Source of the DNA: Chloroflexota bacterium
Lineage (GTDB): Bacteria; Chloroflexota; UBA5177; JANWHV01
Direction of reading: 5' to 3'
Assembly: GCA_028287725.1 (NCBI GenBank)
Contig: JAQBPC010000558.1
Coordinates: 1 to 9,458, forward strand
Length of the DNA: 9,458 bases
This document shows positions 1-6,959 of this stretch, piece by piece (the first letter of the stretch is position 1; the number at the start of each line of letters is the position of its first letter). The translations under genes and the position numbers were made by a program. Under the pieces are notes generated by a model. It worked only from the letters and a program-made list of their open reading frames with translations, made no database searches and was not told where the DNA came from.

Positions 1-539
1 TCCCAATGCTCGTCTATAGCTGCGTAGAGCGCGACGTCCTCAAACTTTGCATCCTTCCGGACATAACCACGCAGTAACCCTTCATACCGCAGGCCTGCCT
101 TCTCCAACACGCGTGACGATGCGCGATTACGAGGGAAGCAGGTTGACTCGATACGATGTAACCGCAACTCATGAAAGCCGAAAACCAGCACTCGGCGAAC
201 AGCTTCTGTTGTGTAGCCACGATTCCAGTAGGGCACACCGAGCCAGTAGCCGAGCTCGCCGCGTGCGTGATGACGCTCTACTGCCAGTGTCAGGGCGCCG
301 AGCAGCAGTGCGTCCTCCGCGCGTACGATCGCCCAAGTATAGGCCTTTCCCTCTGCAACAGCAGCAGGGTGCGTGCTAATCCAGGCGGCCGCTGCACCAT
401 CGGGATAGGGATGCGGAAGGTTGAGCGTTGTTGCTGCGACCGCCGCCACGCCGGCGAGTGTTTGCACTGGTGCGGCGTCTTCAGTGGTGAAGGGGCGCAG
501 CATGATGCGCTCCGCAGTGAGTAGTGGAATTTCACACAT
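1..539 (-). CDS. GNAT-family N-acetyltransferase (RimJ/RimL type), C-terminus cut by window edge
   Basis: The reverse strand reads without a stop from an ATG at 539 to the window edge, giving 179 visible codons. The protein opens with the RimJ/RimL-like start LLTAERIMLRPFTTEDA (residues 6-22). It continues with GELGYWLGVPYWNRGYTTEAV (about 94-114), which is the beta4 strand plus the acetyl-CoA pyrophosphate-binding loop of motif A. HRIESTCFPRNRASSRVLEKAG (about 128-149) is the conserved Asn/Ser segment of motif B, followed by LRYEGLLRGYVRKD. Such enzymes transfer acetyl from acetyl-CoA to an amine, often a protein N-terminus or a small molecule; the substrate cannot be told here. A purine-rich AAAGGGG lies 6 nt before the ATG (plus coordinates 546-552) and supports the start. 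Family length is about 170-190 residues, so only a few residues should be missing. The gene lies downstream of the ParB-like gene on the same strand, with a 240-nt gap, so it is probably a separate transcript. Confidence 0.9.
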   Translation of the reverse strand, partial: MCEIPLLTAERIMLRPFTTEDAAPVQTLAGVAAVAATTLNLPHPYPDGAAAAWISTHPAAVAEGKAYTWAIVRAEDALLLGALTLAVERHHARGELGYWLGVPYWNRGYTTEAVRRVLVFGFHELRLHRIESTCFPRNRASSRVLEKAGLRYEGLLRGYVRKDAKFEDVALYAAIDEHW

Positions 540-592
540 CAGCGGCCCCTTTGTCCTATCATGGCACGCGACATCCGGCGTGTATTACTGCC

Positions 593-598
593 AGTATA
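593..598 (-). promoter_or_regulatory. Candidate -10 element of the acetyltransferase gene
   Basis: On the minus strand the hexamer TATACT (5 of 6 matches to TATAAT) lies about 54 nt upstream of the acetyltransferase ATG. No good -35 hexamer sits at 16-18 nt, so this is a weak call resting on position and one hexamer. Nothing else convincing was seen in the 540-779 spacer. Confidence 0.2.
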
Positions 599-779
599 GG
601 TTAGGGGCCAAATGCTAACGCATCCCGTCCGGTGAGTTTACGCTTCCTTAACCATAAGTAGTGAGCTTCGCATCATAGAGGCACGTGTGATGATTTCCGA
701 GCAATCGGGGCGATGCGTAGATCAGCGACAGGAAGCCACCGACTCAGGTACGCACGAGCACAGTCTATGGGGACTCTGG

Positions 780-1586
780 TCAGCGTGTTACGATCGCCAG
801 GCCTAACAGGCGGCCGACGAGCGTGCCGGAGCTGTTCTGGCGGCGTCGGGCCGTCAGGACCCGGATGGCCGCAGTGAATCCGATGTCGTGCCCGCGTTCG
901 CGGCTTACCTGGTATTTGAGGTCGCTCAAGTGGAGATACAGGTCACCGGCTTCGGACGACTCTTGCAACGGCGATAGGCGCTCCGCCGCGATGTCGCGAA
1001 GTACCGGCATGTAAATCGATTGAAACCAATGTTCGGCGGCGTTCTGTAAGGAGTACATACGGCCGCGCTCACACAAATACCACCGATGCTCGTGAATCTG
1101 TGCCAGCGCCTGGGCATACCCGGCCGGGGAACTGAAGGCCAGTGATCGCAGTCCGGTGCGCAGGGCAAAATCGACTCGAGCCGCTTCCAGCGGGTTCTCA
1201 CCCTCCCCGGTAAGCGGACGGCACTCGATCACCAGGGCGTCCAGATAGATCTGCCCAATCTCCTTGGCTGCCGCAACCCGGTGATGGCCGTCGATCACGT
1301 AACAGGCCCCATCCAAGCGATACACGTCGATTGGCGGGAATGAGGCGCCTGCCAGCATCGCCTTCCGAATCGCGGCAAGCCGCGGGCTGGGCTTTCTTCC
1401 AGGCCGGAAGCGGTTATCAAGTTCCGAGTAACGATCGACGCTCCCAACGACCGAATGGACGGAGACTGCCTCCAGATGTGCCGGCAGCATGGTGTAAAGC
1501 GGGTCGCCTGGTCCGCCAAGTGGAAAACGAGCCGGGGAACCGAGGTTGCGGCGCTTCCAGGGAAGCGCGATACCACGAAAGTTCAT
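780..1586 (-). CDS. ParB/sulfiredoxin-fold domain protein with helical C-terminal domain
   Basis: This protein has 268 residues. Residues about 38-121 form a ParB N-terminal/Srx-like domain: HLEAVSVHSVVGSVDRY, then FPPIDVYRLDGACYVIDGHHRVAAAKEIG. The IDGHHRVAAAK segment (98-108) matches the nucleotide-phosphate-binding G-x-H-R motif of ParB box II. The second half (about 155-230) has HEHRWYL, HWFQSIYMPVL and DLYLHLSDLKYQVSRERG. I recall this arrangement from uncharacterised Chloroflexota and actinobacterial proteins annotated as ParB-domain or DUF4032-like; no HTH for parS binding is evident. It is therefore unlikely to be a true chromosome-partition ParB, and no ParA lies beside it. A role as a small-molecule or nucleotide-dependent enzyme or regulator is possible but unproven. 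The start at 1586 is preceded by AAAGGA with a short 3-nt spacer. The leader carries a strong hairpin (1608-1636). Confidence 0.8.
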   Translation of the reverse strand: MNFRGIALPWKRRNLGSPARFPLGGPGDPLYTMLPAHLEAVSVHSVVGSVDRYSELDNRFRPGRKPSPRLAAIRKAMLAGASFPPIDVYRLDGACYVIDGHHRVAAAKEIGQIYLDALVIECRPLTGEGENPLEAARVDFALRTGLRSLAFSSPAGYAQALAQIHEHRWYLCERGRMYSLQNAAEHWFQSIYMPVLRDIAAERLSPLQESSEAGDLYLHLSDLKYQVSRERGHDIGFTAAIRVLTARRRQNSSGTLVGRLLGLAIVTR

Positions 1587-1607
1587 GCGTTCCTTTAGCC
1601 ACGTAGT

Positions 1608-1636
1608 AAAGCCAGGGGAGATGTCCCCCTGGCTTT
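1608..1636 (-). terminator. Perfect 11-bp hairpin between two minus-strand genes
   Basis: AAAGCCAGGGG (1608-1618) pairs perfectly with CCCCTGGCTTT (1626-1636) around a 7-nt loop. The A and T tracts are inside the stem, so in either direction the RNA ends in a GC-rich stem closed by U residues (CUUUA), as in bidirectional terminators. It lies between the end of the aminotransferase gene (1704) and the start of the ParB-like gene (1586), both on the minus strand. It may end the upstream transcript, or act as an attenuator in the ParB-like leader. The U tract is short, so efficiency is uncertain. Confidence 0.45.
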
Positions 1637-1664
1637 AATGCTATCAGGCTCGGCAGCGCATTTT

Positions 1665-1702
1665 GTTAACAGCCGGTTAACTATGCGTTATTTTGCATAG
1701 TT
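1665..1702. repeat. Two adjacent inverted repeats directly after the aminotransferase stop
   Basis: GTTAAC (1665-1670) is repeated inverted at 1676-1681 around AGCCG. Overlapping it, AACTATGC (1679-1686) pairs with GCATAGTT (1695-1702) around an 8-nt AT-rich loop, and is followed on the plus strand by further T residues. The second repeat overlaps no coding sequence and begins 1 nt past the aminotransferase stop codon. Either could be a terminator stem (the second has a T tract on the plus strand only) or an operator. The two hairpins share 1679-1681 and cannot both form fully. Confidence 0.4.
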
Positions 1703-1703
1703 T

Positions 1704-2969
1704 TTAACGTCTCAGTCCGTCTACGTGCTCGAGTAGACGGTCGATCTCTTCCGACGTGTTGTAGTGGACTGGCCCCACGCGCACCATGCCGCCCGTTGCC
1801 TCCAAGCCGAGGCGCTCGGTGAGCGATAGGGCATAGTTGTTGCCGCTCCACACGTGGATCTCGTCGTTGCCAAGCGATTCGGCGATCGCATCGGGGTGCA
1901 TCCCGTCCTTGGTGAACGACACAGTCGGCACGCGCTGGTCTAGCCGGTCCGGATCGGTAATGCCCCAGATGTGGACGCCGGGGATCCGCTTCAAGCCTTC
2001 GACCAATTGGCGGCCAAGGGCGTGCTCTTGCCGGCGGAACGCCGAGAGCGCCTGCCGCACCAGCTCCCGGCGGCCAGACTGGCCCGGCCCGGCGGCGCGG
2101 CCCACGCGCTCGAAATAGTCGAACGTGCCGAGCAGCGCGGCGCAGCCTTCGAAGTTCAGGGTGCCTGTCTCGAATCGGCCGGGCGGTACGCTGTCGGCCG
2201 TGCGAACTCTGTATGGCTCGAGCGCGTCAAGCCGGGCCCGCTTCCCGTACAAAATGCCAAGGTGCGGGCCGAAGAACTTGTATGACGAACAGACGAGGAA
2301 ATCACAGTCCATCGCCTGCACGTCGATGTTGCCGTGGGCGGCGTATTGCACCGCATCGATGTAGGAGAGAGCGCCTGCATTGCGCGCCAGACGACACACC
2401 TCGGCGACGTCTACGATACTGCCAACCAAATTGGAGCAGTGCGTCACCGCGACGACGCGGGTGCGGTCGGTTATTTTGGATGCGAGGTCTGCCATATCTA
2501 CCGTGCAGTCGTCAGTATCGATATCGGCCACGCGGATTACCACGCCGCGCTCCTCCAGGGCGCGCCAGGGAGCCACGTTTCCTTCGTGGTCGAGGGTTGT
2601 GACGACGATCTCGTCGCCCGGCACAAACGAACGCGCCATGGCGCGGCTCACGGCAAAGGTGAGTGTGGTCATATTCTGACCAATGATGATCTCCGAGGGA
2701 GAGGCGGCGCCAAGCATGTCCGCCATGGCTGCATGCGTCTCAGCGAACAGGGCGGTGGACGCGCGGCTGGTGCGGAAAGCGCCGTCTACGTTGGCGTTGG
2801 CGTGAATGAAGTACTCGCGCATGCGATCGATCGGGTCTTGCGGTACCTGAGTACCGGCCGGATTGTCGAGGAACGCTGGGAGACGCCCATTGACCTCTTG
2901 CTGCAGCGCGGGGAACTGCCGGCGGAATGGGGCGAAGTCAATGGTGGTCTCAACCGAATCGGTAAGCAT
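1704..2969 (-). CDS. Class V PLP-dependent aminotransferase (cysteine-desulfurase-like, VC1184-type)
   Basis: This 421-residue fold-type I PLP enzyme resembles the cysteine-desulfurase-like subfamily typified by VC1184. FLDNPAGTQVP (33-43) is the N-terminal substrate loop, and TTLDHEGNVAPW (124-135) holds the ring-stacking H128. THCSNLVGSIVDV (176-188) is typical of the class, D205 (in YIDAVQYAAH) is expected to contact the pyridine nitrogen, and CSSYKFFGPHLGILYG (227-242) carries the Schiff-base Lys at K231. RFETGTLNFEG (265-275) is the conserved Arg/Thr segment. The SufS/IscS catalytic-Cys loop is replaced by HVWSGNNYAL (372-381), with no Cys, so sulfur transfer from cysteine is doubtful. 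The true reaction is unknown. The start at 2969 has GTGGAG 7 nt upstream. It is divergent from the M19 peptidase gene, leaving a 161-nt shared upstream region. Confidence 0.88.
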   Translation of the reverse strand: MLTDSVETTIDFAPFRRQFPALQQEVNGRLPAFLDNPAGTQVPQDPIDRMREYFIHANANVDGAFRTSRASTALFAETHAAMADMLGAASPSEIIIGQNMTTLTFAVSRAMARSFVPGDEIVVTTLDHEGNVAPWRALEERGVVIRVADIDTDDCTVDMADLASKITDRTRVVAVTHCSNLVGSIVDVAEVCRLARNAGALSYIDAVQYAAHGNIDVQAMDCDFLVCSSYKFFGPHLGILYGKRARLDALEPYRVRTADSVPPGRFETGTLNFEGCAALLGTFDYFERVGRAAGPGQSGRRELVRQALSAFRRQEHALGRQLVEGLKRIPGVHIWGITDPDRLDQRVPTVSFTKDGMHPDAIAESLGNDEIHVWSGNNYALSLTERLGLEATGGMVRVGPVHYNTSEEIDRLLEHVDGLRR

Positions 2970-3130
2970 GCTTGAACTCCACTGGCTACACTACGAGTGA
3001 GGTCTGTCACCTGGGCATTGGCCGGCATGAGACTGGCGGAAGAGTGTCGCGGTGACTTGGCCCATATGATGACGTGCGCCTGTCCCAATTGGAACGGCGC
3101 ATCCTTTACTGTCCGCTACGGAGGTAGTCT
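2970..3130. promoter_or_regulatory. Divergent intergenic region with candidate promoter and operator-like inverted repeat
   Basis: This 161-nt spacer must hold promoters for both the aminotransferase (minus) and the peptidase (plus). On the plus strand TATGAT at 3065-3070 is a 5-of-6 match to a -10 box, about 60 nt before the peptidase start; no good -35 is paired with it. GTCACC (3006-3011) recurs inverted as GGTGAC (3051-3056), a possible regulator-binding pair. GGAGG at 3120-3124 is the peptidase ribosome-binding site. Confidence 0.35.
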
Positions 3131-4102
3131 GTGTCCAGTGCTGAGGCGCCCCTGGTAATTGATGGCCACGCCGATATACTGCTCGACGTCTATAGCAGGC
3201 GGCGTAAGGGCGCCACGCACGTGCTACGCGATCGCCATCTCCAGCGCCTACGGGCCGGCGGCGTGAGCGCCGTGGTCATGGCGGTGTTTCTCGAGCCGTT
3301 CCGCCTGGAGACCGCCGTGCGCGATACGCTGCTGACACTGGACGATCTGCACGAGGAGATTGCGGAGAGCCCGGATGATTTTGTCCTGGCAACCAGCGCG
3401 GCGCACCTGGAGCCGGAGTACCGGCAGGGGCGCATCGCGCTGGTGCCCGCGATCGAGGGCGGCGAAGCGGTCGGCGAGGACCTCGGCGTGCTGCGTATGT
3501 TCTACCGGCTTGGCGTACGCTCGTTCGGCTTGACGTGGTTCCGCCGCACGTTGATTGGCGATGGGACCGGCGTAGGTGACGCGGGTGGCGGCCTTACGCC
3601 GTTTGGCCGCAAGGTGGTGGCCGAGCTTAATCGCCTTCGCATGGTCGTCGATGTCTCGCATCTCAACGAGCGGGGCTTTTGGGACGTGTTGGAGCACAGT
3701 ACGGCACCGGTGATCGCTTCACACTCGAACGCCCGGGCCCTCGTCGATAATCCGCGGAATCTCACCGACGATCAGATTCGCGCTCTGGCCTCCGTAGGCG
3801 GGGTAATGGGCTTGAATGCCTGGCATGAGTTCGTGGCGCCATCCAACGCGTCGCTCGGCGATCTGGTCGATCACCTGGACCATATCGTCGCTATCGCGGG
3901 CATCGAGTACGTGGCGCTCGGGCTCGACCTGCTGGATTACCTGCACGACTATGCGGACGAGCCGGTGTTGCGCGGACTTGCGGACGCGTCGAAGATTCCG
4001 GCGCTGGCGGAGGAGATGGCGCGCCGCGGCTACGACGATGCGGCAATCCGCGCTGTGCTCGGCGAGAATCTTCGTCGAGTGTGGACGAACGTACTGGGAT
4101 AA
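3131..4102 (+). CDS. Peptidase family M19 (membrane/renal dipeptidase-like) metallopeptidase
   Basis: The protein has 323 residues from a GTG start, chosen because GGAGG lies 6 nt upstream and the N-terminus then begins just before the metal-binding strand. The M19 landmarks are in order. H13 and D15 (DGHAD) are first-metal ligands, and E109 (ALVPAIEGGEAVG) is the bridging Glu. GVRSFGLTW (128-136) is conserved, H177 (VVDVSHLNE) and H198 (IASHSN) are second-metal ligands, and RNLTDDQIRALASVGGVMGLN (209-229) is typical. D266 (VALGLDLLDYL) sits where GSDFDG is usual, and GENLRRVW (311-318) is the C-terminal signature. The family hydrolyses dipeptides, including D-amino-acid-containing ones, using two zinc ions. 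No signal peptide or GPI/lipid anchor is seen, so it is probably cytoplasmic. The VALGLDLLDY variant of the usual SDFDG motif is slightly atypical. The gene is followed after 14 nt by an unknown protein, probably in the same operon. Confidence 0.92.
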   Translation: MSSAEAPLVIDGHADILLDVYSRRRKGATHVLRDRHLQRLRAGGVSAVVMAVFLEPFRLETAVRDTLLTLDDLHEEIAESPDDFVLATSAAHLEPEYRQGRIALVPAIEGGEAVGEDLGVLRMFYRLGVRSFGLTWFRRTLIGDGTGVGDAGGGLTPFGRKVVAELNRLRMVVDVSHLNERGFWDVLEHSTAPVIASHSNARALVDNPRNLTDDQIRALASVGGVMGLNAWHEFVAPSNASLGDLVDHLDHIVAIAGIEYVALGLDLLDYLHDYADEPVLRGLADASKIPALAEEMARRGYDDAAIRAVLGENLRRVWTNVLG

Positions 4103-4116
4103 GAGAGGATACGGGA

Positions 4117-4917
4117 ATGGAACTCGTGCTCCGCGCCTATGATCATGAGACTGTAGAGCGAGCCGAGTCGCTACCTGTGAAACGCCTCTGGACTCTGCTC
4201 GAAAGCGGCGGTATTCGAGACGCTTCGAAGGTGCGGGTGGGTTTGTCGGCACAAGCCGACGTCTACGCTCGCGAGGCGGTCGTCGCCCGCCTCGAAGCGC
4301 TGGTTCAAGAAGGATATGGTGAGTCCAGCCTCAAGCGCTTGAGAGGTGGCGAACCAATCGATCTGGCGACGCTGCGGCGTGCGCACTGGCCCGCGATAGG
4401 CGAAGTCGAAGCCGTGGAGCTCCGTGAAGATCTGGTGCGCTATCTCACGTACGGGCTGTGGCGCGCCCCGGAGGAGGTCGTGGCACGCGCGCTTGGCATG
4501 CTTACCGGCACCACCGACACCGCATTCCTGGTGGGCGGGGCCGCGGCAACGGCCGGTCTCCAGCAGGTATTGGATTCGGTGGGGGATGAGCAGGCTTTTG
4601 CCGCGAAATTTGGTGAAGCGGTGCGGTCGGCGTTGCAGAGAAGCGGCGGGCGGCCCGACGACGAGGCCGTAGCGCAGGAGTTAGCTCGGCTTGGCCAGCT
4701 GCTTGGCCCATTGAGCCGGTTGGTTCATGGCGCGCGAGATGCAGGCATGAGGGTGATCGCCTATCAGGACAAGCAAGGCGGGGAAGGGCTGACGCGATTT
4801 CTCGCGGCGGAGCTCGGTGGCGAAGGTTCCGAAGTCTACGTCGATGCGGGCGAGGCAGCCGGTGCGTTCGAGGGCCTGGAGCATAGAAACGGCCATGGTG
4901 AAGAGGTTGAGGAATAA
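4117..4917 (+). CDS. Unrecognised 266-residue protein, likely co-transcribed with the M19 peptidase
   Basis: I do not recognise a family. The ATG at 4117 is 14 nt past the peptidase stop and has GAGAGG 8 nt upstream. An in-frame GTG further upstream (4081) would overlap the peptidase and is less likely. The protein is soluble, with no signal peptide or membrane segment, and is rich in Ala, Glu, Leu and Gly. Residues 40-110 hold charged helices (VYAREAVVARLEALVQEGYG), 110-170 a hydrophobic helical segment (REDLVRYLTYGLWRAPEEVV, then a G/A-rich stretch), and 190-235 more helices. The tail is acidic (HGEEVEE). Gene spacing suggests it works with the dipeptidase or its regulation. The frame is supported by its long open length, good RBS and lack of overlap, not by homology. 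Confidence 0.75.
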   Translation: MELVLRAYDHETVERAESLPVKRLWTLLESGGIRDASKVRVGLSAQADVYAREAVVARLEALVQEGYGESSLKRLRGGEPIDLATLRRAHWPAIGEVEAVELREDLVRYLTYGLWRAPEEVVARALGMLTGTTDTAFLVGGAAATAGLQQVLDSVGDEQAFAAKFGEAVRSALQRSGGRPDDEAVAQELARLGQLLGPLSRLVHGARDAGMRVIAYQDKQGGEGLTRFLAAELGGEGSEVYVDAGEAAGAFEGLEHRNGHGEEVEE

Positions 4918-5029
4918 CGGGTTGGCGCCGGCAGGCACGTGTCAACCCTGCCCATCCGTTTCGTGTGGCCGATGGGTGCTGCTACCATAGAAGAGAGAGG
5001 AAACGACAGGGGGATTGGGTAAAGACACT

Positions 5030-5749
5030 ATGGAATCCTGCTCCACGCAGGCAGCACGCATTCTGATCGTCGACGACGAGCCGAGCATTGTGCGTCTATT
5101 GCAAGCCTATCTGCAGCGTGAGGGATTCGAGGTGGCAACGGCGGCGGACGGCAGAGCCGCCCTGCAGATTGCCCGAAGTCTCAAGCCACAGCTCGTGGTC
5201 CTCGACCTGCTCCTGCCGGAGGTCGACGGACTGGAGGTGTGTCGCTTGCTGCGACAAGAGTCCGACGTCTATATCATCATGCTCACGGCACGCTCCGAGG
5301 AAACGGACAAGATCGTGGGACTGACGGTGGGGGCCGACGACTATGTGACAAAGCCGTTCAGCCCACGGGAGATGGTCGCGCGGATCAAAGCGGTGCTGCG
5401 GCGGACACGGCGTTTGAGCCTCACGACCGCGCCCCAGACGCTGCGCTTCCCCGATTTGACGATCGATACCGGGCGCCATACCGTGACGGTACGCGGCCAG
5501 GACGTGGAGCTGACGGCGCTGGATTTCGAGATCCTGCGAACGCTCGCGGCCCAGCCGGGGATGGTGTTTTCACGCTCGCAGCTGCTTGAGCGGGTTTGGG
5601 GCTACGATCATCTCGGCGATGAGCGCGTGGTCGATGTGCATATAGGACTGCTGCGGAAAAAGATCGAGCAGGATGTGCAGGAGCCGCAATTCGTGAAGAC
5701 GGTTCGCGGTGTTGGCTACAAATTCGACGATCCCGGAGGCGATTGGTGA
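5030..5749 (+). CDS. OmpR/PhoB-family two-component response regulator
   Basis: The protein has 239 residues. The receiver domain (about 10-124) has the acidic pair D15/D16 (ILIVDDEP), phospho-acceptor D59 (LVVLDLLLPEVDGLEV), T86 (IIMLTAR) and K108 (DDYVTKPFSPREMVARI). The winged-helix DNA-binding domain (about 136-233) shows LTALDFEILRTLAAQPGMVFSR, LLERVWGYDHLGDERVVDVHI and the C-terminal hairpin VKTVRGVGYKF. On phosphorylation it should bind tandem DNA repeats and switch transcription. The ATG at 5030 is chosen; a TTG at 5015 is in frame and would add five residues. Neither has a well-spaced ribosome-binding site, with AGGGGG at 5008-5013 too far from the ATG and too close to the TTG. The stop overlaps the kinase start (GTGA), so the two are translationally coupled partners. 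Confidence 0.95.
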   Translation: MESCSTQAARILIVDDEPSIVRLLQAYLQREGFEVATAADGRAALQIARSLKPQLVVLDLLLPEVDGLEVCRLLRQESDVYIIMLTARSEETDKIVGLTVGADDYVTKPFSPREMVARIKAVLRRTRRLSLTTAPQTLRFPDLTIDTGRHTVTVRGQDVELTALDFEILRTLAAQPGMVFSRSQLLERVWGYDHLGDERVVDVHIGLLRKKIEQDVQEPQFVKTVRGVGYKFDDPGGDW

Positions 5750-6888
5750 TTGGCCCACGGCAGCTTGCGCGCCGGATGTGGCAGCAGATTACCTGGCGAT
5801 TATTTGCGTCGTATCTGGTCGTTGGCTTGGCTTCGATTGGTGTTCTCGGACTTGCAGGGACAATCTTTGCCACGAGCTATTTCAACGCGCACGCCAATGT
5901 GGCGGCGCTCCCCGATTTTCGACTCGGGTTGTTTCAGGGGTTGATACTGGCAACCGTCGCGGCGATCATTACCTCAGTCGGCGTCAGCCTGTTCGTGTCG
6001 CACCGTATTGTCGGGCCGCTCCGCCAGATCATGGATTTCAGCCGCCATATCGCGTCTGGCCACTATGAGGAGCGTGTACCGGTCTCCGACGATTTCGAGA
6101 TCACGCAGCTAGCGGTGAGCTTCAACCAAATGGCGGACGCGCTCGAGCGGACAGAAGAGCGCCGGCAAGCGTTGATTGCCGATGTTGCCCACGAGCTGCG
6201 CACTCCACTCACCAGCATCAAGGGCTACATGGAAGCGATGATGGACGGCGTCATGCCGGCCGATGACGAGACATTCACCTTGCTGTACAAAGAGGCTGAC
6301 CGGCTGTACCGCTTGGTGCAAGATCTGCAAGAATTGTCACGACTCGACGCCGGCCAAGTGCAGCTCCACCCGCAGCCAGTTGAGGTAGTAGACCTGGTGA
6401 GAGGTGTCGTCGGCCGAGTTCGTCCGCAATTCGAGGCGAGGGGGGTACGCCTGACCAGCAGCGTCGAGGACGGCGCGTATCAGGTGTTCGGCGATCCGGA
6501 CCGGCTATGCCAGGTTCTGCTTAACCTGCTGAGCAACACGTTGCAATACACCTCCGTGGGCGGCAGGGTCGATGTGTCGGCATTCATGGAACGCGATCAG
6601 GTCTGTATCGCCGTCAGCGATACAGGCATCGGCATTGCGCCTGAGCACCTGGGGCATGTGTTTGGGCGCTTCTATCGGGTAGACAAGTCGCGCTCGCGCC
6701 AGGGCGGCGGAACTGGGATCGGGCTGACCATTGCCAAGTACCTGGTAGAGGTGCACGGCGGCAGCATTGCCGTCACGAGCGTGGTCGGCCTTGGCAGCAC
6801 ATTCACTATCGCGCTTCCCGCCTACGCACCGTCCGAATTGGGACGAATTCCCGCGGCGGCCTTAAGCGATATCCCTGTTTACCCCTAG
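5746..6888 (+). CDS. Two-component sensor histidine kinase (HAMP, HisKA, HATPase_c)
   Basis: The protein has 380 residues. The GTG at 5746 overlaps the regulator's TGA and has GGAGG 6 nt upstream; the in-frame TTG 3 nt earlier is too close to that site. TM1 spans about 19-42 and TM2 about 64-84, leaving only about 22 residues outside the membrane, so it is an intramembrane- or partner-sensing type rather than one with a large ligand domain. HAMP follows (HRIVGPLRQIMDFSRHIASG to about 134). The H-box is ADVAHELRTPLTSIKGYMEA with phospho-acceptor H149. The ATP-binding domain has an N-box (LLNLLSNTLQY, N260 and N264), G1 (SDTGIGIAPEHLGHVFGRFY, D292), and G2 (QGGGTGIGLTIAKYLVEVHGG, about 319-339). 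All catalytic residues are present. It should phosphorylate the regulator encoded just upstream. The signal is unknown; the cupredoxin gene downstream raises the possibility of copper or redox control. Confidence 0.95.
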   Translation: MIGPRQLARRMWQQITWRLFASYLVVGLASIGVLGLAGTIFATSYFNAHANVAALPDFRLGLFQGLILATVAAIITSVGVSLFVSHRIVGPLRQIMDFSRHIASGHYEERVPVSDDFEITQLAVSFNQMADALERTEERRQALIADVAHELRTPLTSIKGYMEAMMDGVMPADDETFTLLYKEADRLYRLVQDLQELSRLDAGQVQLHPQPVEVVDLVRGVVGRVRPQFEARGVRLTSSVEDGAYQVFGDPDRLCQVLLNLLSNTLQYTSVGGRVDVSAFMERDQVCIAVSDTGIGIAPEHLGHVFGRFYRVDKSRSRQGGGTGIGLTIAKYLVEVHGGSIAVTSVVGLGSTFTIALPAYAPSELGRIPAAALSDIPVYP

Positions 6889-6896
6889 ATGTATTC

Positions 6897-6926
6897 TTTA
6901 CACAAACTTCATATCGGCTTCAAAAT
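6897..6926 (+). promoter_or_regulatory. Candidate promoter for the structured RNA and cupredoxin transcript
   Basis: TTTACA (6897-6902, 5 of 6 to TTGACA) and CAAAAT (6921-6926, 4 of 6 to TATAAT) are 18 nt apart, right after the histidine kinase stop, in an AT-rich pocket. A competing pair is TTCATA (6908-6913) and TTATAC (6931-6936), 17 nt apart. Either would start an RNA near 6933-6943, just before the inverted-repeat region. Confidence 0.3.
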
Positions 6927-6959
6927 GCCTTTATACGCGGGCGGCATAGTAAAGACATG

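Noticed and set aside
47..618. Plus-strand frames over the acetyltransferase gene
   Set aside because: They run antisense to a complete GNAT motif series and contain no conserved motif themselves.
3719..4252. 177-codon minus-strand frame across the peptidase and next gene
   Set aside because: Shadow of GC-rich codons; it crosses two plus-strand genes, one of them with strong M19 motifs.
4951..4976. CCCATC/GATGGG inverted repeat upstream of the response regulator
   Set aside because: Six base pairs with a 14-nt loop and no T tract; too weak to call a terminator or operator.
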